In this document: positions 1 to 7,344 of the stretch, piece after piece
Numbering within the stretch: position 1 is the stretch's first letter
Layout of the letters: every line of letters starts with the position of its first letter
DNA from: Paenibacillus typhae
Lineage (GTDB): Bacteria > Bacillota > Bacilli > Paenibacillales > Paenibacillaceae
Length of the DNA: 37,310 nucleotides
Direction: 5' to 3'
Assembly (NCBI RefSeq): GCF_900099765.1
Contig: NZ_FNDX01000034.1
Coordinates: 24,460-61,769, forward strand
Made by a program: the position numbers and the translations under genes
Notes under the pieces: generated by a model
The model's input: the letters and a program-made list of their open reading frames with translations, nothing else
Database searches by the model: none
Told to the model about the DNA's origin: nothing

Positions 1-396
1 TACCTGGCTACGCTGGGAACGGGAGCGCAGGTCTTCACGGTAGAGATGAGCGCCGGAACGAACCCGACGTTGACCGTGACGATCAGCGACACCACACCGC
101 AGAACAGCACAGTGACGCCAACAACAGCGGTGTTCGACAAGTACGCGCAGGCGTCCGGTTATGCAGATGTTACCGCGATGATCACGCCGAGAGGCAACAC
201 GCTGAGTGATGTAACGCTGGGCGGGACAAGCATCGGCAGCACAAACTACAGCTACGACAGCACAAGTCATGTGCTGACGCTGAAGAAAGAATACCTGGCT
301 ACGCTGGGAACGAGAGCACAAGTCTTCACGGTAGAGATGAGCGCCGGAACGAACCCAACGTTGACCGTGACGATCAGCGACACCACACCGCGGACC
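1..396 (+). repeat. Tandem 291-bp coding repeat (97-residue X2-like module)
   Basis: Bases 1-105 recur at 292-396 with only a few substitutions, a period of 291 bp (97 codons). Both copies encode the end of the same Ig-like module, with FTVEMSAGTNPTLTVTI in each. Near-identity at the DNA level implies recent duplication or gene conversion, and probably more copies upstream of the window. Confidence 0.9.
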
Positions 397-2253
397 GCTC
401 CTAACCTTACAGCAACTGCAGGAAATCGTATGGTTGTCTTAAGTTGGGATACAGTAACAGGTGCAACTTACTATAACGTTTATATGTCCGAAATACCTGG
501 TGTGTTCATTGATACTGCGCTGGCAACTGTAACCGAAGCGACATATCAAGTGCAAAACCTGAATAATGGTACAGCCTATTATTTTCTGGTGAAGGCAGGT
601 AATACAGGCGGATTAAATGTGCAATCGAACGAAGTCAATGCAACGCCTGCCACCACTCCTGCGGCGCCAACAAATCTCATTGCTGTTGCAGGAAACGGCA
701 GTGCGACGATTACCTTTAATGTACCGTCAAACAATGGAGGAAGCAGTGTCATCGGGTATGAGGTTTACGATGCTAACAAGAATCTGGTCGGGACAGGTAA
801 TTCCAGTCCGATTACCGTTAGTGGATTGAAAAATGGAACCACCTATTCGTTTACGGTGAAGGCAAGAAATGCTGTAGGGGAAAGTGAATCATCTGCTCCT
901 TCCAATGCTGTAACACCACGGGAGCCGATCAATAATGATGACGGCGGCAGTACACCAAATCAGCCGGCTATGCCGGCTTCGCAACAACCTGCAAGTACAG
1001 AGGTTGTCGTGCTTGTGAACGGGAAGGTAGAGAACGCAGGAACGGCCGCAACGGCTGAAGTGAATGGTCAGCAAGTCACCACAATCATAGTCGATGAAGG
1101 GAAGCTTCAGAAGCGTCTGGATGAGGAAGGAACCGGCGCGGTCATCACGATCCCGGTATCAACGAAGAGCCAGGTTCTGATTGGCGAACTGAACGGGCGC
1201 ATGGTTAAGAATATGGAAAATCAGCAGGCCGTTGTCGAGATCCGCACAGAAAAAGCCACCTATACTCTGCCTGCGGGGCAAGTCAATATCGACGCATTAT
1301 CCAAACAGTTCGGTACTAATCTTAATCTGCAGGACATCAAGGTGAAGATCGAGATTGCTGAACCACAGGCGGCAACCGTTCGCGTCGTTGAAGCAGCAGC
1401 GAATCAAGGGGGCTTCTCGCTGGTCGTTCCTCCGCTCAATTTCAGGGTGACCGCAGGTTACGGGGAACGTACGGAGGAAATTTCGAATTTTAACATCTAT
1501 GTTAAGCGCACAGTGGCTATTCCGGAAGGAGTAGATCCGAATCGGATAACGACGGGGGTAGTTGTGGAAGCAGACGGAACCGTACGCCATGTCCCAACGA
1601 AGATTGTCATGATCGAAGGTAAATATTATGCCGAAATTAACAGCTTGACCAACAGTACCTACACAATTGTATGGCATCCGCTGGAGTTCAAGGATATAGA
1701 AAAGCATTGGGCGAAGGACGCTGTCAACAACATGGGCTCGCGTATGGTTGTAACCGGAACGGGCGATGAGCTATTCAGTCCGGATCGAGACATTACCCGG
1801 GCAGAGTTTGCAGCGATTATCGTTCGGGGCTTAGGCCTTCGACTGGAGACCTCCGGGGGTAGCTTTACAGATGTGAAGCAGGCCGATTGGTACAGCAGTG
1901 CAATTCAGACAGCTTATAAATACGGGCTAATTACCGGCTATGAGGATGGAAGCTTCCGTCCGAACGATAAGATTACCCGTGAACAGGCTATGCTGATTGT
2001 GTCGAAAGCGATGAAACTCACGGGATTATCAGAAAAGATTGCTGAACAAAGCGCGAGTCATGTTCTCGGTGAATTCTCTGATGCCGGCAATGTTGCGAAT
2101 TGGTCATTAAACGGAGTAGCGGACAGCATCAGCGCAGGGATCATCGCGGGCAGAAGTGCTAATAGTCTAGCTCCAAAAGCTTATATTACAAGAGCAGAAG
2201 TGGCGACGATGATGCAACGGCTGTTGCAAAAGTCCAGTTTGATTAACGAATAA
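1..2253 (+). CDS. SLH-domain surface protein with CBM_X2-like and FN3 repeats (5' partial)
   Basis: The reading frame is open from base 1, so the start lies outside the window; 750 residues are visible. Order, counting base 1 as residue 1: the end of one X2-type Ig-like repeat (to about 35), one complete X2-like repeat (about 36-132), two fibronectin type III domains (about 133-216 and 217-306), a linker and beta-rich region (about 307-560), then three SLH motifs beginning FKDIEKHW (563), FTDVKQADWY (622) and FSDAGNVANW (692). SLH triplets normally hold proteins to pyruvylated secondary wall polymer, so this is a cell-surface protein; X2 and FN3 modules usually act as spacers or carbohydrate contacts. 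No catalytic domain is visible in this part. A strong hairpin terminator follows the TAA stop. The family is clear, the substrate unknown. Confidence 0.93.
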   Translation, partial: YLATLGTGAQVFTVEMSAGTNPTLTVTISDTTPQNSTVTPTTAVFDKYAQASGYADVTAMITPRGNTLSDVTLGGTSIGSTNYSYDSTSHVLTLKKEYLATLGTRAQVFTVEMSAGTNPTLTVTISDTTPRTAPNLTATAGNRMVVLSWDTVTGATYYNVYMSEIPGVFIDTALATVTEATYQVQNLNNGTAYYFLVKAGNTGGLNVQSNEVNATPATTPAAPTNLIAVAGNGSATITFNVPSNNGGSSVIGYEVYDANKNLVGTGNSSPITVSGLKNGTTYSFTVKARNAVGESESSAPSNAVTPREPINNDDGGSTPNQPAMPASQQPASTEVVVLVNGKVENAGTAATAEVNGQQVTTIIVDEGKLQKRLDEEGTGAVITIPVSTKSQVLIGELNGRMVKNMENQQAVVEIRTEKATYTLPAGQVNIDALSKQFGTNLNLQDIKVKIEIAEPQAATVRVVEAAANQGGFSLVVPPLNFRVTAGYGERTEEISNFNIYVKRTVAIPEGVDPNRITTGVVVEADGTVRHVPTKIVMIEGKYYAEINSLTNSTYTIVWHPLEFKDIEKHWAKDAVNNMGSRMVVTGTGDELFSPDRDITRAEFAAIIVRGLGLRLETSGGSFTDVKQADWYSSAIQTAYKYGLITGYEDGSFRPNDKITREQAMLIVSKAMKLTGLSEKIAEQSASHVLGEFSDAGNVANWSLNGVADSISAGIIAGRSANSLAPKAYITRAEVATMMQRLLQKSSLINE

Positions 2254-2270
2254 TAAAGGTAAGACACGTA

Positions 2271-2317
2271 AAGGCCGGTTCTCCAAGTGAAAATGGAGAA
2301 CTGGCCTTTCTCTGTTT
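2271..2317 (+). terminator. Intrinsic terminator after SLH gene
   Basis: A 14-bp stem (2271-2284 with 2295-2308, one G-T pair) and a 10-base loop are followed by a pyrimidine-rich tail. It sits 18 bases after the SLH stop codon. Confidence 0.85.
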
Positions 2318-2342
2318 CATCTCGCTGATATAGGTCCGTGGA

Positions 2343-2370
2343 TTGAATTTTCCTCTTGCCATGTTATAAT
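2343..2370 (+). promoter_or_regulatory. Promoter with extended -10 ahead of dus-like gene
   Basis: TTGAAT (2343-2348), a 16-base spacer and TATAAT (2365-2370). A TG one base upstream of the -10 gives TGTTATAAT, an extended -10. It points at the dihydrouridine synthase gene 210 bases downstream, so the transcript would have a long leader. Confidence 0.6.
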
Positions 2371-2380
2371 AAAGCATGCG

Positions 2381-2420
2381 ATAGACCGTTTCCTTTGGAC
2401 AGGGCGGTCTATTTCTTTTT
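2381..2420 (+). terminator. Terminator-like hairpin at the start of the dus leader
   Basis: ATAGACCG (2381-2388) pairs with CGGTCTAT (2405-2412) and is followed by TTCTTTTT. It begins about 10 bases after the -10 box, so nearly every transcript from that promoter would meet it at once. This could be an attenuator or a terminator for upstream reading. The same arms recur in the terminator after the slipin gene (27357-27379). Confidence 0.5.
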
Positions 2421-2474
2421 GAAAAGATAAGAAAGTATATATTTCACGCTATCCTTTACCCTTATCTTTCTCGC

Positions 2475-2516
2475 AGAAACGGATACCGTCCTGTTTAGGA
2501 CGGCGCAGCCGTTTCT
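2475..2516 (+). promoter_or_regulatory. Nested stem structure in the dus leader
   Basis: AGAAACGG (2475-2482) pairs with CCGTTTCT (2509-2516). Inside it CCGTCCT (2486-2492) pairs with AGGACGG (2497-2503) around a GTTT loop. No T tract follows, so it is not a terminator. It matches no riboswitch class I could recall (purine, TPP, SAM, T-box, c-di-GMP, fluoride and THF were considered). It may be a cis-regulatory or RNA-stability element; its function is unknown. Confidence 0.4.
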
Positions 2517-2582
2517 ACTTGGGCAGCACCATAACATACGCAGGATAAGAGCGATCCTGATGTCTATAGAGAGGTTACTGAT

Positions 2583-3566
2583 ATGACAACTAACTTTTGG
2601 CGCGATTTGCCGCGTCCCTTTTTTATACTGGCGCCGATGGAGGATGTGACGGATGTGGTCTTTCGTCATGTCGTAAGTAAGGCGGGCAGACCGGATGTGT
2701 TCTTTACCGAGTTTGCGAATACAGAGAGCTATTGTCACCCGGAGGGCCATCATGCGGTGCGCGGGCGGTTGACGTTTACAGAGGATGAACAGCCGATGGT
2801 CGCGCATATCTGGGGGGATAAGCCGGAGTACTTCCGCCAGATGAGCATCGGAATGGCCGAGGAAGGCTTCAAAGGCATCGACATCAACATGGGCTGTCCT
2901 GTAGCGAATGTAGCGGAGAACGGGAAGGGCAGCGGCCTGATCTGCCGTCCCGAGCTCGCAGCGGAGATCATTCAGGCGGCCAAGGCCGGGGGACTGCCGG
3001 TCAGCGTGAAAACAAGACTGGGGTTCACCGAGATCGACGAATGGCGCGGCTGGTTAACTCACATTTTGCAGCAGGATATTGTGAATCTGTCGATTCATCT
3101 GCGCACGCGTGAGGAAATGAGCAAGGTCGCTGCCCACTGGGAGCTGATCCCGGAGATCAAAAAGCTTCGGGATGAGATTGCACCCAATACCCTGCTGACC
3201 ATTAACGGGGATATCCCGGACCGGCAGACCGGCCTGAAGCTTGCTGAGGAGTATGGGGTGGACGGGATTATGATCGGGCGGGGGATTTTTCAGAATCCGT
3301 ACGCGTTTGAGCAGGAGCCGAAGGAGCACACCAGTGAGGAGCTGCTGGATCTGCTGCGGCTGCATCTGGACCTCTATGATCAGTATTCAGGACAAGCGCC
3401 GCGTTCATTCAGCCCGCTTCAGCGGTTCTTCAAAATCTATGTCCGCGGCTTCCGCGGGGCCGGTGAATTAAGAAATACCTTAATGAACACTAAGTCAACG
3501 AGTGAAGTGCGTGCGCTGCTTGATGCTTTTGCAAGTAAGGAGCCTGAAGAGGCGGATAACGTATAG
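2583..3566 (+). CDS. dus: tRNA-dihydrouridine synthase family protein
   Basis: A 327-residue FMN-dependent TIM-barrel protein of the Dus family, which reduces uridine to dihydrouridine in the tRNA D loop. Supporting motifs are an N-terminal LAPMEDVTD (the FMN-binding APM segment), INMGCPVANV with the catalytic cysteine at residue 105, VSVKTRLGF, and TINGDI plus DGIMIGRGIFQNP (phosphate binding). Length is normal for the family. The start is ATG with GAGAGG about 10 bases upstream. Many genomes carry two or three Dus paralogues. The EFANTESYCHPEG segment makes this a divergent Firmicutes branch rather than classic DusB, so the tRNA position modified cannot be named. It stands alone behind a long structured leader. 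Confidence 0.9.
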   Translation: MTTNFWRDLPRPFFILAPMEDVTDVVFRHVVSKAGRPDVFFTEFANTESYCHPEGHHAVRGRLTFTEDEQPMVAHIWGDKPEYFRQMSIGMAEEGFKGIDINMGCPVANVAENGKGSGLICRPELAAEIIQAAKAGGLPVSVKTRLGFTEIDEWRGWLTHILQQDIVNLSIHLRTREEMSKVAAHWELIPEIKKLRDEIAPNTLLTINGDIPDRQTGLKLAEEYGVDGIMIGRGIFQNPYAFEQEPKEHTSEELLDLLRLHLDLYDQYSGQAPRSFSPLQRFFKIYVRGFRGAGELRNTLMNTKSTSEVRALLDAFASKEPEEADNV

Positions 3567-3660
3567 ATATTAAGCTGCTAAGTGGAGGATAGGCGGAATG
3601 GAGAGGGGGACAACCCGGAGCCAGCAAGCCTGTCCTCTGTTTGGTATAGGGAGGGATTAC

Positions 3661-4230
3661 ATGTCCTGGAGTAAATTGAAGCAGCAGCTGGAGGGCTTTC
3701 TGAGTCCTGCGTTAAATGAAAGGGTGGAGTACCGCGCGCCGGGCTACCGTTATCTGCCTGATAAATCAGGGATCTGTTACATCTCGGTCGATAAAAAGAA
3801 CGTGCTCAGCATGAGCGATAAAAGCAGCCCGATCAGATGGTATCAGACGGAGCTGGACATCAAAAATGATCCGGCTATCCGGATTCCAGTCACAAGTGAG
3901 GACATTGAAGCGGTCAGACAAGCAAACAAGGGGCCCGTGCCGGAGGACCGCCTGATCGTAATGGCCAGAAGCCGAAAGAGCACAGAGCATGCCAAGGCGC
4001 TTTTGTCCGCGCAGACGGCATTAACGAAGTCGAATTTTATCGTGGTGGCTAACAAGTTTCTGGTCACTCCGATAGAGGAGAGTATGGAGAGCAGCGACAT
4101 GATGCTGAACATCCTGGCTCTGCTGGACAGGCGGGTCGGCAAAAAGCGGATCTTGAGTATGGCTGAGAAGATGGAGCTGAAGCATCCGGCCGTTCAGTAT
4201 TTCTATGAGCTGCGGCGGAGGGTGTTGTGA
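3661..4230 (+). CDS. SF0329-like protein of unknown function
   Basis: A 189-residue soluble protein starting MSWSKLKQQLEGF and resembling from memory the SF0329 family of Bacillales. No catalytic motif, signal peptide or membrane segment is visible. The C-terminal half is helical and ends YELRRRVL. Two starts are possible. The ATG at 3661 has GGGAGGG six bases upstream and gives the N-terminus remembered for relatives. The ATG at 3598 also has a GGAGG and would add 21 residues that look unlike the family. I chose 3661. The gene is followed by a double hairpin terminator. The last 24 bases recur almost unchanged at 5482-5505. Confidence 0.8.
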   Translation: MSWSKLKQQLEGFLSPALNERVEYRAPGYRYLPDKSGICYISVDKKNVLSMSDKSSPIRWYQTELDIKNDPAIRIPVTSEDIEAVRQANKGPVPEDRLIVMARSRKSTEHAKALLSAQTALTKSNFIVVANKFLVTPIEESMESSDMMLNILALLDRRVGKKRILSMAEKMELKHPAVQYFYELRRRVL

Positions 4231-4245
4231 GGCTCTGATATAAAA

Positions 4246-4317
4246 GGTATTCCATTTATGGAATACCAGCTTGGGTAGCTCCGCTGACGGCGATGTCAGT
4301 GGAGCTATTTTATTTTG
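4246..4317 (+). terminator. Double hairpin with terminator
   Basis: A perfect 8-bp hairpin (4246-4253 with 4260-4267) is followed by a 13-bp stem (4276-4288 with 4295-4307, one G-T pair) and TTTTATTTTG. The second stem shares its core with the terminator at 6512-6550. Confidence 0.88.
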
Positions 4318-4410
4318 CTTATGGAATGATTTTCACAAACGACAATACAATAGTCCTGTGGATCGGCTTATGGCCGAAACCGGTAAACTAAATAAAGGAG
4401 GCTTCAACTT

Positions 4411-5427
4411 TTGAAAAAAGTTCCCGCTAGAGCCTTATCGCTTCTGGTAGTTGTAGCAGTATTCCTATCCCTGTACTTCACAAGCTTAACGCCTGCAAAC
4501 GCTGCCGCTAGAGGAGCATGGGCTCCAAATACTGCATATGCAGTAAATGATACAGTAACCTACAGCGGAAGTACGTATACCTGCCTTCAGGCCCATACTT
4601 CCCTGGTCGGCTGGGAGCCGTCTAATGTTCCTGCCTTATGGAAAAGCGGAGGAGGAACAACAACACCAACTCCGACACCAACGCCACCTCCGGCAACAAA
4701 CGGCGCCACCTTTTATGCTGATATCAATTATGGCGGCAAGGCGGTAACGCTCGGAACGGGCAACTATGTACTCTCTCAGCTGAACGCTGCAGGTATACCG
4801 AATGACTGGATGTCATCGCTCAAGGTGCCTAGCGGCTGGACGGTTGAAGTGTTTGAGAACGATAGCTTTGGAGGAACCAAATGGACCTATACTGCTAATT
4901 CCTCTTGGGTTGGCGACAATGTCAATGACAAGATGAGCTCGGTTAAGATTTATATCGGTTCACCGCAGACCTCTGTAACCAAGCCTTCCGAGGTTCCAAG
5001 TCAAATCTGGACCTATGTAATGAATGTAGACAATAAATTCGGTAAAGGCGGAGATTTTGCCCTGTTGCTAAGTGCAGTTATCAAGAAGGAAAGCAGCTTT
5101 GGAGCAGGTCTGCCGGGCAGCCCGTCAGCCGGCGACGGCTTGATGCAGGTAGAGCCTAACACACGTAATGCCTATCTATCGCAATTCAGCGCCAAATTCG
5201 GCCGCAGCTATAATCACAGCGATGAACAGGATCAGGTATGCATGGGCGCATTGATTCTGGATGAAAAAATCGCCAGGTTCGGAAGCATCTATAACGGATT
5301 GCTGCACTATAACGGAGGGGACAACTGGTATCCGGGGGCTACCGATTCCTATGGCCGTCCTATTCTGGCCGATCAATATGCAAATGCCGTTTACGCTACC
5401 TATCAGGGGTACGGCGGTAAGAATTAA
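4411..5427 (+). CDS. Secreted CBM5/12 + crystallin-like + lytic transglycosylase-like protein
   Basis: 338 residues starting at TTG, chosen because a perfect AAAGGAGG lies 9 bases upstream. Domains in order: signal peptide (1-32, ending near PANAAA); a chitin-binding CBM5/12-like module (about 35-78, with AWAPNTAYAVNDTVTYSG and WEPSNVPALWK); a Thr-Pro linker; a beta/gamma-crystallin-like domain (about 98-190, two FYADINYGGKAV and VFENDSFGGTKW motifs); and a lysozyme-fold domain (about 200-338). In the last, KKESSF puts the likely catalytic Glu at 227, followed by GDGLMQVEP as in soluble lytic transglycosylases. It is probably an exported wall- or chitin-active enzyme; the true substrate is open. 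It is a single-gene unit with its own terminator. Confidence 0.85.
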   Translation: MKKVPARALSLLVVVAVFLSLYFTSLTPANAAARGAWAPNTAYAVNDTVTYSGSTYTCLQAHTSLVGWEPSNVPALWKSGGGTTTPTPTPTPPPATNGATFYADINYGGKAVTLGTGNYVLSQLNAAGIPNDWMSSLKVPSGWTVEVFENDSFGGTKWTYTANSSWVGDNVNDKMSSVKIYIGSPQTSVTKPSEVPSQIWTYVMNVDNKFGKGGDFALLLSAVIKKESSFGAGLPGSPSAGDGLMQVEPNTRNAYLSQFSAKFGRSYNHSDEQDQVCMGALILDEKIARFGSIYNGLLHYNGGDNWYPGATDSYGRPILADQYANAVYATYQGYGGKN

Positions 5428-5439
5428 TAGAGTGTTACG

Positions 5440-5478
5440 AAGACGCTGGGGAAGCCTCCTTGGCGTCTTTATTTTTTT
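5440..5478 (+). terminator. Intrinsic terminator after the lysozyme-like gene
   Basis: AAGACGC (5440-5446) pairs with GCGTCTT (5463-5469), with a further GGA/TCC pairing inside. A run of T follows (5468-5478, one A). Confidence 0.88.
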
Positions 5479-5481
5479 ATA

Positions 5482-5505
5482 AGCTGCGGCGGAGGGCGTT
5501 GTGAG
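5482..5505 (+). repeat. 24-bp copy of the 3' end of the SF0329-like gene
   Basis: Bases 5482-5505 match 4208-4231, the last codons and stop of the SF0329-like gene, with one C/T difference. This copy has no coding frame of its own behind it. It looks like the scar of a duplicated gene end, left between the lysozyme gene terminator and the WYL regulator. Confidence 0.75.
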
Positions 5506-5549
5506 TTAAACTGATTCTAGCAGATTTTATGAAAATGAGGGCTTATGTA

Positions 5550-6512
5550 ATGTCAAAACAAGATAATATGTTGGCCATCCTATGGATGCTGAACTCCGGC
5601 GCGAAAATAACGGCGAAGCAGCTCGCCGATAAGCTGGAAATCAATATACGGACCGTGTACCGGTATATCGATGCATTATGTGCCAGCGGAGTGCCGGTTA
5701 TCTCCGACTCGGGACATAACGGCGGATATAGCCTTCTCAGTAATGTGATCAGAGCACCGCTGCTGTTTGATATGGAAGAGAAGAAGGCGCTCCTTCATGC
5801 TGCTCTTTTTGCAAAAGAGGCCGGATATCCTATGAGTGACGTATTGGACAATGCCGCAACAAAGCTGAAAATGTATTCCAATCAGGAGCAGAAGCAGGTG
5901 CTTAGCCGCCATTTAGCCGGTGTTGAGGTTATAAACCATATGGTGCCTGCTTCTGTCCAGCCAGTGCTCGCGGATTTAGAATGGGCGGTAGCCAATGAAT
6001 GCTCTGTAGAAATTGCTTATCGTACAGGCCGTGAGGAGCATGCCAAGAACAGGAGGATCGACCCGTATGGGATAGTCTACTGGAATAACAGATGGTACAC
6101 AGTTGCCTTTTGCCACTTGAAAAAAGAGCTCCGCAGCTTCCGGGCCGACCGGATTCTGACGATTGAGCGTACGGCGGAGAGCTTTGAGCGCTCGGAGGGT
6201 TTTTCGGCCCGTGAAAGTTTCCTGCATAATCTGCTGCCTGATGCAGCAGGCAAGGAAGAATGGATGGCTGTAAGGATAGAAGGCACGGCGGATGCGCTGG
6301 ACGACCTGTGTCTGCACTGGTTTCTCGGGCATCATCTGAAGGAGCGGACAGCGAATCAGGCGATCTTTACCCTTGAGGAGGAGAACGTTCACAGGTATGT
6401 TCCTTCATTTCTTCTGCCCTATGGGAAGTCCATTCAAGTAATGGAGCCGCAGAGCTTAAAGGACAAGCTTGTTGCTACTGCAGCGGAGTTAATGGAATAT
6501 TATCAGCAGTAA
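5550..6512 (+). CDS. YafY/DeoR-type WYL-domain transcriptional regulator
   Basis: 320 residues. The N-terminal winged helix-turn-helix (about 1-60) contains KITAKQLADKLEINIRTVYR and then SGHNGGYSL. A WYL domain follows (about 130-215, with RRIDPYGIVYWNNRWYTVAF and RSFRADRI), then a WCX-type C-terminal region. WYL regulators bind DNA as dimers and sense nucleotide-type or other small ligands. The start at 5550 is preferred over 5529 because GAGGG lies 8 bases upstream; the ATG at 5529 has no ribosome site. It is followed by a terminator, then in the same direction by a DJ-1/PfpI gene. That pairing is common for regulators of small hydrolase-like genes, but a regulatory link is inference. Confidence 0.9.
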   Translation: MSKQDNMLAILWMLNSGAKITAKQLADKLEINIRTVYRYIDALCASGVPVISDSGHNGGYSLLSNVIRAPLLFDMEEKKALLHAALFAKEAGYPMSDVLDNAATKLKMYSNQEQKQVLSRHLAGVEVINHMVPASVQPVLADLEWAVANECSVEIAYRTGREEHAKNRRIDPYGIVYWNNRWYTVAFCHLKKELRSFRADRILTIERTAESFERSEGFSARESFLHNLLPDAAGKEEWMAVRIEGTADALDDLCLHWFLGHHLKERTANQAIFTLEEENVHRYVPSFLLPYGKSIQVMEPQSLKDKLVATAAELMEYYQQ

Positions 6513-6551
6513 CAGCTTCACTGACAGCGGATGTCAGTGGAGCTGTTTTAT
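6512..6551 (+). terminator. Intrinsic terminator after WYL regulator
   Basis: A 14-bp stem (6512-6525 with 6533-6546, one G-T pair) is followed by TTTTATT. The core CTGAC...GTCAGTGGAGCT is the same as in the terminator at 4276-4307. Confidence 0.85.
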
Positions 6552-6584
6552 TATGGAGGTAATCACGAAAAGGGGGATTTATCA

Positions 6585-7214
6585 ATGAATCATACTGTAT
6601 ATCTGTATGTGTGTGACACCATGGCGGACTGGGAAATCGGGTACCTGACTGCCGAGCTGAACTCGGGAAGATACTATAAGAAGGGGCAAGCCCCGTCTAA
6701 ACTAGTCACCGTAGGGATAAACAAGACACCTATAACTACAATGGGCGGATTAACCCTAATGCCTGACATCACACTGGAGGAATGCAGTCCTAGCAGCGGA
6801 GATTTGCTGATTCTGCCGGGTGGAGAGACATGGACAGATTCCATCCACGAGCCTATCCTGCGGGCTGCCGGGAGATGTCTGGAGGACAATATAGGGGTTG
6901 CGGCGATTTGCGGAGCTACAATGGGGCTGGCCCGGACAGGCCTGCTGGATACACGCGCTCATACAAGCAACGATCTGGAGTATCTCAAAATGGTCTGCCC
7001 GGCATACACAGGCGAACAGCACTATAAACTGCAGCCTGCTGTAACGGATGGTAACCTGATTACTGCCTCTGGAATAGCTCCCCTGGAGTTTACTGTTCAT
7101 GTCCTGCGGGCCCTGGATGTATTCTCCGACCAGACCTTAGAAGCCTGGTATAACCTGTATAAGACTCAGGAGCCTAAGTATTTCTACGAGCTGATGAGTG
7201 GATTCCAAGAGTAA
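6585..7214 (+). CDS. DJ-1/PfpI family protein
   Basis: 209 residues with the class I glutamine-amidotransferase-like fold. VAAICGATMGLARTGLLD is the nucleophile elbow with Cys109, and LLILPGGETW precedes it as in PfpI and YajL relatives. Members act as proteases, deglycases, hydratases or isonitrile hydratases, so the reaction cannot be fixed from sequence. The start at 6585 is taken because AGGGGG ends 8 bases upstream; the longer frame from 6531 starts inside the preceding terminator. It is probably cytoplasmic, with no signal peptide. It lies downstream of the WYL regulator. Confidence 0.88.
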   Translation: MNHTVYLYVCDTMADWEIGYLTAELNSGRYYKKGQAPSKLVTVGINKTPITTMGGLTLMPDITLEECSPSSGDLLILPGGETWTDSIHEPILRAAGRCLEDNIGVAAICGATMGLARTGLLDTRAHTSNDLEYLKMVCPAYTGEQHYKLQPAVTDGNLITASGIAPLEFTVHVLRALDVFSDQTLEAWYNLYKTQEPKYFYELMSGFQE

Positions 7215-7246
7215 CGAACACGGAACTTCCTCTAAACCTCTGCAGT

Positions 7247-7311
7247 AATATTGACAATCTAGCAAACTGCAGAAATGGAATATTGACCCATGGAAAATAA
7301 AGGGTTAGTAT
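7247..7311 (+). promoter_or_regulatory. Promoter and direct repeats upstream of the receptor/pro-peptide cassette
   Basis: TTGACC (7283-7288), a 17-base spacer and TAGTAT (7306-7311) form a good sigma-A-type promoter. The nine-base word AATATTGAC occurs at 7247-7255 and again at 7279-7287, 32 bases apart (about three helical turns). The second copy covers most of the -35 box. CTGCAG also occurs twice, at 7240-7245 and 7267-7272. This layout could be an operator for a dimeric regulator, perhaps autoregulation. Confidence 0.55.
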
Positions 7312-7344
7312 TGGTATAAATGGTTTTGAGAGGAAGTGTATACG

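Noticed and set aside
2409..2807. Minus-strand ORF over the dus leader
   Set aside because: It covers promoter-leader stems and the start of the dus gene, and has no protein-like motif.
3598..3660. Longer start for the SF0329-like protein
   Set aside because: The added 21 residues do not resemble the remembered family N-terminus, and the inner ATG has an equally good ribosome site.
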